Positions 49,540-58,501 of a stretch of DNA of 64,000 nucleotides are shown here, in pieces. Position 1 is the stretch's first letter. Each line of letters starts with the position of its first letter. The notes beneath the pieces were generated by a model that saw only the letters and a program-made list of their open reading frames with translations, did not search any database and was not told the origin of the DNA. Made by a program: the position numbers and the translations under genes. Source of the stretch: Celeribacter persicus (GTDB taxonomy: Bacteria; Pseudomonadota; Alphaproteobacteria; Rhodobacterales; Rhodobacteraceae); contig NZ_QAOH01000016.1 of assembly GCF_003050785.1 (NCBI RefSeq), positions 1 through 64,000 on the forward strand, read 5' to 3'.

Positions 49540-49570
49540 AGATATTAACAAACCGTTAATATCTGGTTAA
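49540..49570 (+). promoter_or_regulatory. CtrA consensus site before RTX gene
   Basis: TTAA-CAAACCG-TTAA (49545-49559) is a perfect TTAA-N7-TTAA match, set inside a 10-bp inverted repeat (49540-49549 with 49555-49564). Another TTAA half-site follows at about 49567-49570. The site lies 30 bp before the ATG of the RTX gene. Confidence 0.65.
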
Positions 49571-49588
49571 TTTTCTGGGGGTGGCCCT

Positions 49589-50938
49589 ATGCTTTCTGTC
49601 TTTGCACTTTTGGCAGGCTCTGCTGTGGCCTATGCTGCCACGTCTGTTTTCGAAACCGAGGACGACACTTCAGACACGGACATCCCCAACTCTGACGACA
49701 CATCTCAGGATGATCTTTCCGACAGCGCGACCGAGTCCGATGATGAGACCACCATCTGGCGCTTCGGCACCGCGAACGCGGACGAGATCAACGGTGGCGA
49801 TGAACCGAATGAAATCCGCGGCGGTGCCGGCGATGACGTGCTACGCGGTGGCAGAGGCGATGACAGCATCTTTGGCGGTAGCGGCGACGACATTCTGAAC
49901 GGCCAGCAGGATGACGACACGCTCGGCGGCGGTTGGGGCAACGACACGCTCTATGCAGGTTGGGGCGACGACGACCTGCGCGGTGGCGTCGGCAATGACC
50001 GGCTTTATGGCGATTATGGCGACGACACACTCGAAGGCGGTGGTGGCGACGATTATCTCGATGGCAATTACGGCGACGATGTGCTTTCGGGCGGCAGCGG
50101 ACACGATGTGCTTTATGGCGGCAATGGCAATGACGCCATGTCCGGTGGTGGCGGCGAAGACCGGCTTTATGGCGGTGAAGGCACCGATGTGATCGACGCC
50201 GGCTGGGGCGACGATCTGGTCAAAGGCGGCGACGGAGACGATGCGATCGACGCCAACGTGGGGAACGATGTGGTCTCCGGCGGGGCCGGTGACGATACGA
50301 TCTTCGGCGGTGAAGGCGACGACAATCTGAGCGGCGACAGTGGAAATGATACGATCTACGGCGAAGACGGTGCGGACCGGATCTGGGCCCGGACCGGCGA
50401 TGACGCGGTGGATGGCGGTGCGGGCGACGATCTTATTGTCGGCAGTGACGGGGCAGACACGCTTTCGGGCGGTGAGGGCAATGACATCCTGATCGGCGGT
50501 CAGGCTGGAAGCGTTCTTGCCGATGACGCCATGGATGTGCTCGACGGCGGTGCGGGCAACGATCTCCTGAACATGGGACAACAAGCGGTGGCCACGGGCG
50601 GCGAAGGCGCCGATACCTTCTACACCGGCACCTATTTCGACGAGACCGACGACCTGAGCACTTGGGATACCACGGTCACAGATTTCGAGCCGGGCACGGA
50701 TACGCTTGAGGTCTCGCTGAGTGGCTGGGACGAGAGCTGGACTTATTCCGTCAGCCTGCACGAGGACGATGACGGCAGCTATTACACGCTCGATCTCGAT
50801 CTGGACGGTCAGGTGATCTCTCCAGTGACGATTTACCTGGCAGAGGGAGCCGAGGCGCTCAGCACTACGGAGATGCTGAATATGATCACCCTCACCGGCA
50901 ACATGGGCAGTGCGTCAGCGGCAGAGATGGCAGCCTGA
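49589..50938 (+). CDS. RTX (haemolysin-type Ca-binding repeat) protein
   Basis: 449 residues. A hydrophobic start (1-18) is followed by an acidic Asp/Ser/Thr linker (22-55). About 250 residues of GGxGxDxUx nonapeptides (for example GGAGDDVLRGGRGDDSI and GGEGDDNLSGDSGNDTI) form Ca-loaded parallel beta-rolls. The C-terminal 100 residues (TVTDFEPGTDTLEVSLSGW) resemble RTX C-domains that carry a type I secretion signal. No enzymatic domain is seen. GGGGGTGG precedes the ATG. A CtrA consensus is just upstream. Secreted surface or matrix protein is the likely role. Confidence 0.9.
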   Translation: MLSVFALLAGSAVAYAATSVFETEDDTSDTDIPNSDDTSQDDLSDSATESDDETTIWRFGTANADEINGGDEPNEIRGGAGDDVLRGGRGDDSIFGGSGDDILNGQQDDDTLGGGWGNDTLYAGWGDDDLRGGVGNDRLYGDYGDDTLEGGGGDDYLDGNYGDDVLSGGSGHDVLYGGNGNDAMSGGGGEDRLYGGEGTDVIDAGWGDDLVKGGDGDDAIDANVGNDVVSGGAGDDTIFGGEGDDNLSGDSGNDTIYGEDGADRIWARTGDDAVDGGAGDDLIVGSDGADTLSGGEGNDILIGGQAGSVLADDAMDVLDGGAGNDLLNMGQQAVATGGEGADTFYTGTYFDETDDLSTWDTTVTDFEPGTDTLEVSLSGWDESWTYSVSLHEDDDGSYYTLDLDLDGQVISPVTIYLAEGAEALSTTEMLNMITLTGNMGSASAAEMAA

Positions 50939-51045
50939 TCTCCCTGACCGAGGGCAGAGCCTCGCGGCTTCTGGCGATGGTGCCCCCGGTGACTGGTGTG
51001 ACCTTCACCGAGACCGATCTCAGCCTCCTCCGCTAAGGCTTTGCC

Positions 51046-52629
51046 TCAGCGAGCTTTGAACAGCCCGCCGAGAATGCCGCGCACGATGCGTTTGCCGGTT
51101 GTGCCGGTCAATTCCTTCATCACCATCTTGGTCAAATCCTCACCGAAGGATTTCTCGGAGGATTTGCGCGTGGAAGTGCTGCGGCTGGACGTCGTTTTGC
51201 GCTCATAGCTTTTGCCATCATAGCGCCGCGCCTTGGAAAATTCGCGTTCCAGTTCTTCGCGGCCCTTCATCCCTTCCGCTTCCCTGACCTCTGCGGCCTC
51301 CGCCTCTTGCGCGGCCGTCTCGGCACGGGCCTTCAGCAACTCGAACGCGCTTTCGCGGTCCAGCACCGTCTCGTATTTTCCGGCGATGGGCGAAGTGTTC
51401 ACAATCCCCGCACGCTCCCCCATAGTAATCGGTCCGAGTTGTGACGAGGGCGGACGGATCAGCGTGCGCTCGGCCATGCCCGGCACGCCCTTGGCCTCAA
51501 GAAACGAGGTCACCGCCTCCCCCGTCCCCACTTCCTTGATCGCGGTCTCAATGTCGAAACGCGGATTCATGCGGTAAGTCTCGGCAGCGAGTTTCAGTGC
51601 CTTCTGGTCCCGCGCGGTGAAGGCGCGCAGCGCGTGTTGGACCCGGTTGCCGAGCTGGCCGAGAATGTCCTCGGGCACGTCATCGGGGTTCTGCGTGACG
51701 AAATAGACGCCGACGCCTTTAGAACGGATCAGACGCGCCACCTGCTCCACCTTGTCAACGAGCGCTTTCGGCGCGTCGTCGAACAACAGATGCGCCTCAT
51801 CGAAGAAGAACACGAGCTTCGGCTTGTCCGGATTGCCGACCTCCGGCAGGTCTTCGAACAGTTCGGACAGGAGCCACAGCAGGAAGGTGGCGTAAAGCTT
51901 TGGCGAGGCCATGAGCTTGTCGGAGGCGAGGATGGAAATGCGCCCGCGCCCATCGGTGTCGGTGCGCATGATGTCGGACAGCTCCAGCGCCGGTTCGCCG
52001 AACAACTTGTCACCGCCCTGATTTTCGAGGACCAAGAGCGCACGTTGAATCGCACCCACGGAAGCGGTCGACACATTGCCGTAACGCAACGACAGGCTGT
52101 CGGCATTCTCGCCCACCCAGACCAGAAGCGATTGCAGGTCTTTCAGGTCGAGCAGCGGCAAGCCCTGTTCGTCCGACACCCGAAACGCGATGTTGAGCAC
52201 GCCCTCCTGTGCTTCGGTCAATTGCAAGAGCTGGCTCAGGAGCAGCGGCCCCATCTCCGACACCGTGGTGCGGATCGGGTGGCCCTGTTCGCCATAGAGG
52301 TCCCAGAAGGTGACCGGAAAGGCATTATAGCCGAAATCGGTGAAGCCGATGGTCTCGGCGCGCGATGCAAAAGCCGCATGCATTTTGCCCGCCGGGTCGC
52401 CCGATTTCGCAAGCCCCGAAAGATCGCCCTTCACATCGGAGAGGAACACCGGCACACCCGCCTTGGAAAAGCTCTCCGCGAGGATTTGCAGCGTCACCGT
52501 CTTGCCCGTGCCCGTCGCGCCCGCGATCAGCCCGTGGCGATTGCCGTATTTCAGCAAAAGATGTTGCGGCGTGCCATAGTCTTCACCGCCACCGCCAACG
52601 AAAATCCGGTCCATCCCTGTCTCACTCAT
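51046..52629 (-). CDS. HerA-like ATPase (DUF853 family)
   Basis: 527 residues. Walker A GATGTGKT is at 37-44, and [20 protein letters not shown] follows. Walker B is [13 protein letters not shown] (near 250-262) and [28 protein letters not shown] is the sensor region. The C-terminus (after 420) is a Lys/Arg/Ser-rich coil. The DUF853 group is related to HerA/FtsK-type pumps; its role is unknown and no nuclease partner (NurA-like) is next to it, so I do not call it a defence gene. The gene is alone, with a non-coding RNA region upstream. Confidence 0.9.
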   Translation of the reverse strand: MSETGMDRIFVGGGGEDYGTPQHLLLKYGNRHGLIAGATGTGKTVTLQILAESFSKAGVPVFLSDVKGDLSGLAKSGDPAGKMHAAFASRAETIGFTDFGYNAFPVTFWDLYGEQGHPIRTTVSEMGPLLLSQLLQLTEAQEGVLNIAFRVSDEQGLPLLDLKDLQSLLVWVGENADSLSLRYGNVSTASVGAIQRALLVLENQGGDKLFGEPALELSDIMRTDTDGRGRISILASDKLMASPKLYATFLLWLLSELFEDLPEVGNPDKPKLVFFFDEAHLLFDDAPKALVDKVEQVARLIRSKGVGVYFVTQNPDDVPEDILGQLGNRVQHALRAFTARDQKALKLAAETYRMNPRFDIETAIKEVGTGEAVTSFLEAKGVPGMAERTLIRPPSSQLGPITMGERAGIVNTSPIAGKYETVLDRESAFELLKARAETAAQEAEAAEVREAEGMKGREELEREFSKARRYDGKSYERKTTSSRSTSTRKSSEKSFGEDLTKMVMKELTGTTGKRIVRGILGGLFKAR

Positions 52630-52725
52630 CCTGCCGTTCCATTCGTTATCTCAGATCTCAGGACCCGAATTCCCGCAAATCATCAAGAAATTCAGCTCCG
52701 TATCCATGCACAATACAATCTTAAC
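52630..52725. promoter_or_regulatory. possible promoter of small RNA
   Basis: No gene is seen here. TACAAT at 52714-52719 is a good -10 for the plus-strand RNA that follows; the -35 (TTCAGC at 52691-52696) is weak. The region also serves as the promoter side of the HerA-like gene on the minus strand. Confidence 0.4.
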
Positions 52726-52827
52726 CAATTTCTGCCAGAATAAGTGTCATCCGAACCACTCCTCTTTGGTTCGGAATGACTTCCTCCCTGTCAGACTGGC
52801 CGCACCACATTCGGTGCGGCCTTTTTT
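52726..52827 (+). ncRNA. candidate anti-Shine-Dalgarno small RNA
   Basis: A plus-strand terminator (GGCCGCACC, 6-nt loop, GGTGCGGCC, six Ts; 52798-52827) has no gene in front of it. Upstream is a second hairpin (CCGAACCA / TGGTTCGG, 52751-52774) whose loop is CTCCTCTT, and the linker between the hairpins reads CTTCCTCCC. C-rich CUCC loops complementary to ribosome-binding sites are the hallmark of the alphaproteobacterial CcsR/cuckoo small RNAs. The exact ends are inferred. It is about 100 nt long. A leader or attenuator function cannot be excluded. Confidence 0.6.
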
Positions 52828-52944
52828 CGACCTCTCCCTGCCTGAAGCCCACCTCGACCCGGGTAAGACTCTCGCCCTGAGCAACACCCTGCAAGTACCG
52901 CATTTTGTGGAATTTTACCGTAAATTTCAGAATGCAATTTTTCG

Positions 52945-52973
52945 TTGACGCGATCACAAACCTGTCATACCGT
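52945..52973 (+). promoter_or_regulatory. promoter of second RNA
   Basis: -35 TTGACG (52945-52950), 17-bp spacing and -10 TACCGT (52968-52973). The -35 is strong and the -10 moderate. Confidence 0.5.
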
Positions 52974-52979
52974 CCCTGC

Positions 52980-53090
52980 CAATAAGTCGGCCAAGTCCGA
53001 TGGGGAGAACGTCAAGCCAATGTAACCTGCGCTTCAGAGACAGGTCACATATGGATCAGCAAAGGCCTCGGGAAACCGGGGCTTTTGTCT
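52980..53090 (+). ncRNA. candidate structured small RNA with terminator
   Basis: From the promoter at 52945 a transcript of about 110 nt would end in a GC-rich hairpin with GAAA tetraloop (GCCTCGG / CCGGGGC, 53065-53082) extended by A-T pairs and followed by TTTT. In the middle, GTAACCTG and CAGGTCAC form a second stem. No open frame with a ribosome site is present. It could be an independent RNA or the leader of the IalB-family gene that starts 130 bp later. I do not recognise the family. Confidence 0.5.
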
Positions 53091-53222
53091 TTATCGGCGG
53101 TATCATGCTTTGGCAGCATTGCCTTGCGCCGCGGGCTCACGAAAATATTCATCCAGGCCCCCTGACAGCCTGTCATACGCATGATAGAGCAGAGGCAACA
53201 TTCGATAACAACCAATGGACAG

Positions 53223-53900
53223 ATGATGATTTCCGTCTCCCGTACACTGACCTCTTTCGCAGCCATCGCCGCTTGTGCGCTCAGCCTGACCCAACCGCTG
53301 GCCGCCCAGGATGCCGAGCTTTCCGCCGGCACGCCGATTGGCACCGAGGCCACAGCGACCCCCGCCGCCGACAACATCGGACGGCCTTACACGCTGGAAA
53401 CCCATGGCGACTGGGAAATCCGCTGTATCAAAGCCCCCGAGGACCAGCCCGACCCCTGCTCGCTCTATCAACTGCTAAAAGACGAGAACGGTACCGAAGT
53501 CGCCGAGGTCGCGATCTTCCACGTCGGTCAGGGCGAGATTGAGGCCGCCGCCACCTTCACCACGCCGCTGGAAACCATGCTGACCGCCCAGCTCGCCTTT
53601 TTCGTCGATGGCGAAAACGGTCGCAAATACCCGTTCCAGTTCTGCAACAGGGTCGGTTGTTTCGTGCGCGCCGGCCTGACCAGCGCCGATGTCGATCTTC
53701 TGAAAAAGGGCAATGAGGGTCTGGTCGGGATCGTTCCGATGGGGCGGACCGACAACCCCGTTACGCTCAAACTGTCGCTGTCGGGCTTCACCGCAGGCTA
53801 CACCAAAGTGACCGAGTTGAACGAGGCCGCCAAGACAGGCGAAGGCCCCTCCGCCCCGGACGAGATTCAGAACGAAGCACCGGAAGCACCGGCGGAATAA
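53223..53900 (+). CDS. IalB-family invasion-associated locus B protein
   Basis: 225 residues. Signal peptide about 1-29 (IAACALSLTQPLAA-QD). The IalB domain follows: THGDWEIRCIKAPEDQPDPCSLYQLL, EVAIFHVGQGEIEAAATF, FQFCNRVGCFVRAGL (paired cysteines) and SLSGFTAGY. An acidic Pro/Glu tail ends it. Periplasmic; the role is envelope-related, named from Bartonella. The ATG at 53223 or 53226 is used. It is preceded by two probable RNA genes. Confidence 0.88.
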   Translation: MMISVSRTLTSFAAIAACALSLTQPLAAQDAELSAGTPIGTEATATPAADNIGRPYTLETHGDWEIRCIKAPEDQPDPCSLYQLLKDENGTEVAEVAIFHVGQGEIEAAATFTTPLETMLTAQLAFFVDGENGRKYPFQFCNRVGCFVRAGLTSADVDLLKKGNEGLVGIVPMGRTDNPVTLKLSLSGFTAGYTKVTELNEAAKTGEGPSAPDEIQNEAPEAPAE

Positions 53901-53920
53901 ATCCACCTTTCCAGAATAAG

Positions 53921-53960
53921 AAACGCCGCGCCGGATGACCCCGCGCGGCGTTTTTCTTTT
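53921..53960. terminator. bidirectional terminator
   Basis: ACGCCGCGC pairs with GCGCGGCGT around an 11-nt loop, with an A-rich left flank and TTTTTCTTTT right. It separates the IalB gene (+) and the KAS gene (-). Confidence 0.88.
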
Positions 53961-53988
53961 GTTGGATCGCCTGAGTTTCAGGTGTGAT

Positions 53989-55200
53989 TTACGGCGCCTT
54001 GCGCAGCGCCAGAACCGCATTTAGCCCACCGAAGGCGAAGGCATTCGACAGCACCACATCGACCTGCGCATCCCGCGCCTCGTTGGGCACCACGTCGAGG
54101 GCGCATTCCGGGTCCGGTTCCTCGTAATTGATCGTCGGCGCGATGATCCCGTCGCGCAATGCCATGATACAGGCCAGAAGCTCCACCGCACCGGTGCCGC
54201 CGATCAGGTGGCCGTGCATGGATTTCGTCGAAGAAATCATGATGTTGTCGGCATGCGCGCCCAAAGCGTCGGCCACCGCCGCGCATTCGGTCTTGTCATT
54301 GGCTGCCGTGCCGGTGCCATGGGCGTTGATATAGCCGATCTCGGAGGCGTTGATCCGCGCGTCCTGTATCGCGCCGGAAATCGCCCGCGCCGCGCCCTGT
54401 TTCGAAGGCATGACGATGTCGGAGGCGTCCGAGGTCATGGCGAACCCGATGACTTCGGCCAGAATCTCCGCGCCGCGCTTTTTCGCGTGCTCGTATTCCT
54501 CAAAGACAAAGACCGCCGCGCCCTCGCCCTGCACCATACCGTTGCGGGTGAGCGAGAACGGACGACAGGCGTCCTTCGACATGACCCGAAGCCCTTCCCA
54601 AGCTTTCACCCCGCCAAAGCACAGCATGGACTCGGAGCCGCCCGTCACCATGGCCGTTGCAACCCCGTGGCGCACCATGTTGAAGGCCTGTCCCATGGCG
54701 TGGTTCGAGGACGCACAGGCTGTCGCCACGGTGAAACACGGCCCCTTGAGGTTGTATTCCATCGAGACGTGGCTGGTGGCCGCGTTGTTCATGAGTTTCG
54801 GCACGACAAAGGGATGAACCCGGTTCTTCCCCTCTTCATAGACCATGCGGTAATTGTCATCCTGCGTCGTCAGCCCGCCGCCGGAGGTGCCGAGCACCAC
54901 ACCCGAACGCAAGGCCAGATCACCGACGAATTCAAGGCCCGACCGACCGATGGCCTGTTGTGCGGCCACCAGAGTGAACTGGGTGAAGCGGTCGTAGAGC
55001 GCCATTTGCTGCCGATTGAACCGGCCTTCGGCGTCCCAGTCGTGAATCTGCCCACCGATCCTGATTGCCAGACGGTCCACGTCGCGAAATTGCAATTCGG
55101 AAATGCCGTTCTTGCCCTCGGCCATGGCCTTGAGCGTCGAAGGCACATCGAGACCAAGCGAATTGACCGTGCCCGCCCCGGTTATGACGACGCGCTTCAT
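53989..55200 (-). CDS. beta-ketoacyl-ACP synthase (NodE/FabF-like)
   Basis: 403 residues. Active-site C162 (VATACASSNHAMG), H294 (NAHGTGTAANDKTE), K326 and H331 (STKSMHGHLIGGTGA) are all present, so it should be an active KAS. The nearest type by feel is NodE/FabF-like rather than the main FabF. It overlaps the dedicated ACP gene by 4 bp. It condenses a special acyl chain on that ACP; the product is unknown, and the nearby lpxD suggests lipid A or another envelope lipid. Confidence 0.92.
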   Translation of the reverse strand: MKRVVITGAGTVNSLGLDVPSTLKAMAEGKNGISELQFRDVDRLAIRIGGQIHDWDAEGRFNRQQMALYDRFTQFTLVAAQQAIGRSGLEFVGDLALRSGVVLGTSGGGLTTQDDNYRMVYEEGKNRVHPFVVPKLMNNAATSHVSMEYNLKGPCFTVATACASSNHAMGQAFNMVRHGVATAMVTGGSESMLCFGGVKAWEGLRVMSKDACRPFSLTRNGMVQGEGAAVFVFEEYEHAKKRGAEILAEVIGFAMTSDASDIVMPSKQGAARAISGAIQDARINASEIGYINAHGTGTAANDKTECAAVADALGAHADNIMISSTKSMHGHLIGGTGAVELLACIMALRDGIIAPTINYEEPDPECALDVVPNEARDAQVDVVLSNAFAFGGLNAVLALRKAP

Positions 55201-55463
55201 GCTTTCTGATCGGCGATCAGCGCTTCGACCGCGCTGACGATGGCGGCGACCGAGGAAATGTCGAAATCCGACTGTTCCGGCTCGTTGGCGTTGAACGGCA
55301 CGGAAATGTCAAAGGTTTCCTCAATGGCGAAAATGCTTTCGACCAGACCGAGGCTGTCGATCCCGAGGTCTTCAAGAGACTGATCGAGGGAGACGTCCGC
55401 CGGGTCCAGAACCGCCTGTTCCGCGATGATCTCGATGATCTTCTCTTTCACATCCTGCGACAT
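55197..55463 (-). CDS. acyl carrier protein (NodF-like, dedicated)
   Basis: 88 residues. The phosphopantetheine site is S37 in EDLGIDSLGLVESIFAIEE. The loop after 52 (SVPFNANEPEQSDFDISSV) is longer and more acidic than in AcpP. The ATG at 55463 has GGAGGGG at good distance. It is translationally coupled to the KAS gene. It is not the general AcpP, which would normally be next to fabG/fabF. Confidence 0.92.
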   Translation of the reverse strand: MSQDVKEKIIEIIAEQAVLDPADVSLDQSLEDLGIDSLGLVESIFAIEETFDISVPFNANEPEQSDFDISSVAAIVSAVEALIADQKA

Positions 55464-55682
55464 TTGCGCCCCTCCGATCCGAAACTTGAGCCTGATGTAA
55501 AGCGTTTTGCAGCAAACGTGAAGCATTCAATTGCCGCGAAACGCGTGTGACATCAGGTCACCACACAACGCAGACCACCGAGCTGCGCCCCTCGATTTTC
55601 GAGAAAGGCTTTAGAATGAATTGCCAACGTATGAAACAGGTTTTTGCCCTGAGCCGCCATCAAATGACGCAGCGGCAGCCCC

Positions 55683-56744
55683 TCACCCCTTCTCCCGCAG
55701 TTTCGACAGCACCCGTGGCAGACGCCGCAACGCCTTGTACATCTCGACATGGGTCTGCATCGCCACCGCCGGGTAGCCCATCATCGCCTTGCCCTTCGGC
55801 ACGTTCGACAGAACCCCGGTGCCCGCGCCGATGATCGCGCCTGTACCGATGGTGAGATTGTCTGCGGCCCCGGCCTGACCGCCCATGACGCAATAGTCGC
55901 CGATCACGGTGGAACCGGCGATGCCGACCTGACCGCAGAGGAGACAGTGATTGCCGACGACGACGTTGTGGCCGATGTGGACCTGGTTGTCGAGCTTGGT
56001 GCCATGGCCGATCCGGGTCGCACGGATGGTGCCTTGATCAATCGTGACATTGGCCCCCAGTTCCACGTCATCGCCGATCACGACCGAGCCGATGGAGGCG
56101 ATCCGCATCCACGCCTGCCCAGCCGCCTCGACCGTCTCGCCAAGGCTCTCACGGGCTTCTTCGACCGCTGATTTCTCCTGCGTCACGAAAGAGAACCCGT
56201 CCGCGCCGATCACGCCGCCGGGCTGCGCGATCAGACGGTCGCCGATGGTCGCACGCGCACCGATTTTCACACCCGGATGGATCAACGCATCGTCACCGAT
56301 GGTGACGCCCGCACCGATGGAGACATGCTGCGCGATCCGCGCGTTGCGCCCGATCTTCGCCCCCTTACCGATCACCACCAAAGGCCCGATGGCGGCATTC
56401 TCGCCGATCTGAGCCGTCTCATGAATGACCGCCGTCGGATGAATCCCCGGCTCAAGCCCGAGCCCATGGTCGAACGCCGCCGTCACCCCGGCCATGGCAA
56501 GCCGCGCGCGTTTCACCAAAATGGCCGCCCTGAGCCCCAGCGCCTGCCAGTCCGCACCCTCCCAAAGCACGGCAGCCTGTGCCTGCCCCTTCGCGATATT
56601 ACCGGCAAAACGCGGGTCCATCGCCAGCGCGAGATCGTCCGGCCCCGCGTCCTGCGGCTCACGCGCGGCTTGAACGATCAGGCTCCCGTCACCCTCGAAA
56701 GGCGCGTTGAGGGATGCTGCAAGGTCCGCGATCGTGATGGGCAT
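55683..56744 (-). CDS. lpxD: UDP-3-O-acylglucosamine N-acyltransferase
   Basis: 353 residues. The uridine-binding domain (1-95) is followed by a hexapeptide beta-helix (about 100-330). The catalytic His region is DNQVHIGHNVVVG (H256 and H259; H259 aligns with E. coli H239). The ATG at 56744 has GGAG eight bases upstream. It adds the second 3-hydroxyacyl chain to the lipid A precursor. It is separated from the lpxA cluster by 30 kb and adjacent to the KAS/ACP pair. Confidence 0.93.
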   Translation of the reverse strand: MPITIADLAASLNAPFEGDGSLIVQAAREPQDAGPDDLALAMDPRFAGNIAKGQAQAAVLWEGADWQALGLRAAILVKRARLAMAGVTAAFDHGLGLEPGIHPTAVIHETAQIGENAAIGPLVVIGKGAKIGRNARIAQHVSIGAGVTIGDDALIHPGVKIGARATIGDRLIAQPGGVIGADGFSFVTQEKSAVEEARESLGETVEAAGQAWMRIASIGSVVIGDDVELGANVTIDQGTIRATRIGHGTKLDNQVHIGHNVVVGNHCLLCGQVGIAGSTVIGDYCVMGGQAGAADNLTIGTGAIIGAGTGVLSNVPKGKAMMGYPAVAMQTHVEMYKALRRLPRVLSKLREKG

Positions 56745-56866
56745 GGTCAAGTCTCCGTCAGTCTTGCCGAAGACATAAGCGCTTTGCAGGGCTTTGAAAA
56801 GCAAAGGGGGACGCAAAGTCCCCCTGATGTTTCCAACTGTTACGGCGCCGTGAACACCGGTGGAAG

Positions 56867-58501
56867 TTATCCGCCCACCGAGCGCAACTGCACACCCTTA
56901 GCTCTCAACGCAGCCCAGATTTTCGCGTCCCGACCGTAGATGTCGCGGCGGTATTCGACGCCGCCTTTCGGCAGGGTCACTGCCGTGCGATAGACAAGGT
57001 GGACAGGCACATGCTCTTCCAACTCGACGACGCTCTCCACCCCGGTCGACAATTTCGCCTTGAAGAAACCTTCCGGATCGGAGGTCTGCTTCGCCAGCAG
57101 CGCATAGGCGAAATCGAAGGGCTGTTGCAGACGGATACAACCATGGGAGAAGGCGCGCACTTCACGCCCGAAGAGGCTCTTGGAGGGCGTATCGTGCAGA
57201 TAGATGTTGTACTTGTTCGGGAACATGAACTTGACGAGCCCGAGCGCGTTGCCGTCCGAGGGCGGCTGTTTCAGCGCGAAGGGGAAGGTCTTGGTCGTGT
57301 ATTGGGTGAAATCCACATTCGCCCGATTCACCACCCGGCCCCTGCTGTCGATCAGGCGCAGATGGCCCGCGGCATTGGGGTTACGCTGCATCATCGGCAG
57401 GTATTCCTTGACCGCAATTGAACGCGGCACGTTCCAGGTCGGGTTGATGACCAGATGCTCCATCTCGTCGGAGAACTCGGGACTGCGGCGGTCGCCGGTG
57501 TTTTGTCCCACGACGGAACGGGTCTCGAAGGTCACGCGCCCGTTGTCGACGATCTTGGCCGTGAAATCGGTCAGGTTGACCCAAATGTGGCGCTTGCCCA
57601 GAGGCATGTTGATCCAGCGCTCACGCTCCAGCGCCACGAGGATCGAGGCCAGACGCTCTTCCGGGCTCACGTTAATCTCGGCCAAAGTGCCCTGCCCGGC
57701 CACCCCGTCGGCAGTCAAACCATGCTGCATCTGGAAAAGCTGCACCGCCTTGGTCATCGCCGCGTCATAGGAGGTCGCCGCCGAGCGCGGCAGGTAGCCC
57801 ATGGCCATCAAACGGTTGCGCAGCGCGATCACGCCATTGCCCGATTGGCCCGGTTCGTATTTCGATCCCGGCACAGTCGGCCCCCAGCCCCCCGCACCCA
57901 AAACCCGCTCCATATTCGCCTTCTCTTTCAAAAGACGCGCGTATTCCGGCGAGCCGGGTTCAAGCTTGCGCAGATAAGCCTGCGGATTGGATTTGGCGAA
58001 GTTGGTCAGAAGTTGCACACCATCGCGATACGGCACCTGACGCACCAGTCCGGGGTCGATGCGCGAAGGGATCAGCTGGCCTGTCTGGATGTCACGAGCA
58101 TAATCGAGAAAGAGTTGCGCCATGGCCACTTCGGCGCGCCCCAGATCGCGGTCGGATTTGATCGCCCGGAGATTGGCTTCCAGAAGCGCGGTGTCGTAGG
58201 GGGCGAGCCCCTTTTCCGGCGCAGCCTGAACCGCGCGCAGCAAGGCCTCACGCCGTGCCTTGGCCCGCGCGCTGGTGTCCGTAAAAATCGGTTTGTAGCC
58301 AGTGGCTCGGTAAAACTCGGAGAGGTCTTTCGAGGAGGACGCAGCCTCGGCAATGGATTGCATCAGCGCGCTGACCTGTTGCGCCTGCGCCGGCATCGGA
58401 GCCATCGGCAGGGCCGCAAAGGTCACACTCGCCCCCAGCAGAGCAGCGCTCAGGGTCTGACGGGTAAGGGCCGGAAGCCGGAACAGCGGGGAAAACAGCA
58501 T
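56867..58501 (-). CDS. L,D-transpeptidase YcbB/LdtD family
   Basis: 544 residues from the ATG at 58501, which has GAGG six bases upstream; an earlier ATG at 58531 lacks one. Signal sequence about 1-40. A scaffold region, a peptidoglycan-binding domain near 195-265 (GVIALRNRLMAMGYLP, KAVQLFQMQHGLTADGVAGQGTL) and the YkuD catalytic domain with FSHGCIRLQQPFDFA follow. It forms 3-3 crosslinks in peptidoglycan. The YcbK-like gene is divergent across a 685-bp gap. Confidence 0.94.
   Translation of the reverse strand: MLFSPLFRLPALTRQTLSAALLGASVTFAALPMAPMPAQAQQVSALMQSIAEAASSSKDLSEFYRATGYKPIFTDTSARAKARREALLRAVQAAPEKGLAPYDTALLEANLRAIKSDRDLGRAEVAMAQLFLDYARDIQTGQLIPSRIDPGLVRQVPYRDGVQLLTNFAKSNPQAYLRKLEPGSPEYARLLKEKANMERVLGAGGWGPTVPGSKYEPGQSGNGVIALRNRLMAMGYLPRSAATSYDAAMTKAVQLFQMQHGLTADGVAGQGTLAEINVSPEERLASILVALERERWINMPLGKRHIWVNLTDFTAKIVDNGRVTFETRSVVGQNTGDRRSPEFSDEMEHLVINPTWNVPRSIAVKEYLPMMQRNPNAAGHLRLIDSRGRVVNRANVDFTQYTTKTFPFALKQPPSDGNALGLVKFMFPNKYNIYLHDTPSKSLFGREVRAFSHGCIRLQQPFDFAYALLAKQTSDPEGFFKAKLSTGVESVVELEEHVPVHLVYRTAVTLPKGGVEYRRDIYGRDAKIWAALRAKGVQLRSVGG

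Noticed and set aside
50939-51036. Open tail after the RTX stop in a shifted frame (LTEGRASRLLAMVPPVTG)
   Set aside because: Codon-like composition made me suspect a frameshifted C-terminus, but the RTX protein already ends plausibly and the tail has no start or known motif.
51046-52629. HerA-like ATPase as part of a defence system
   Set aside because: The gene stands alone. No nuclease, sirtuin or other partner gene lies next to it; the DUF853 group is widespread in ordinary genomes.
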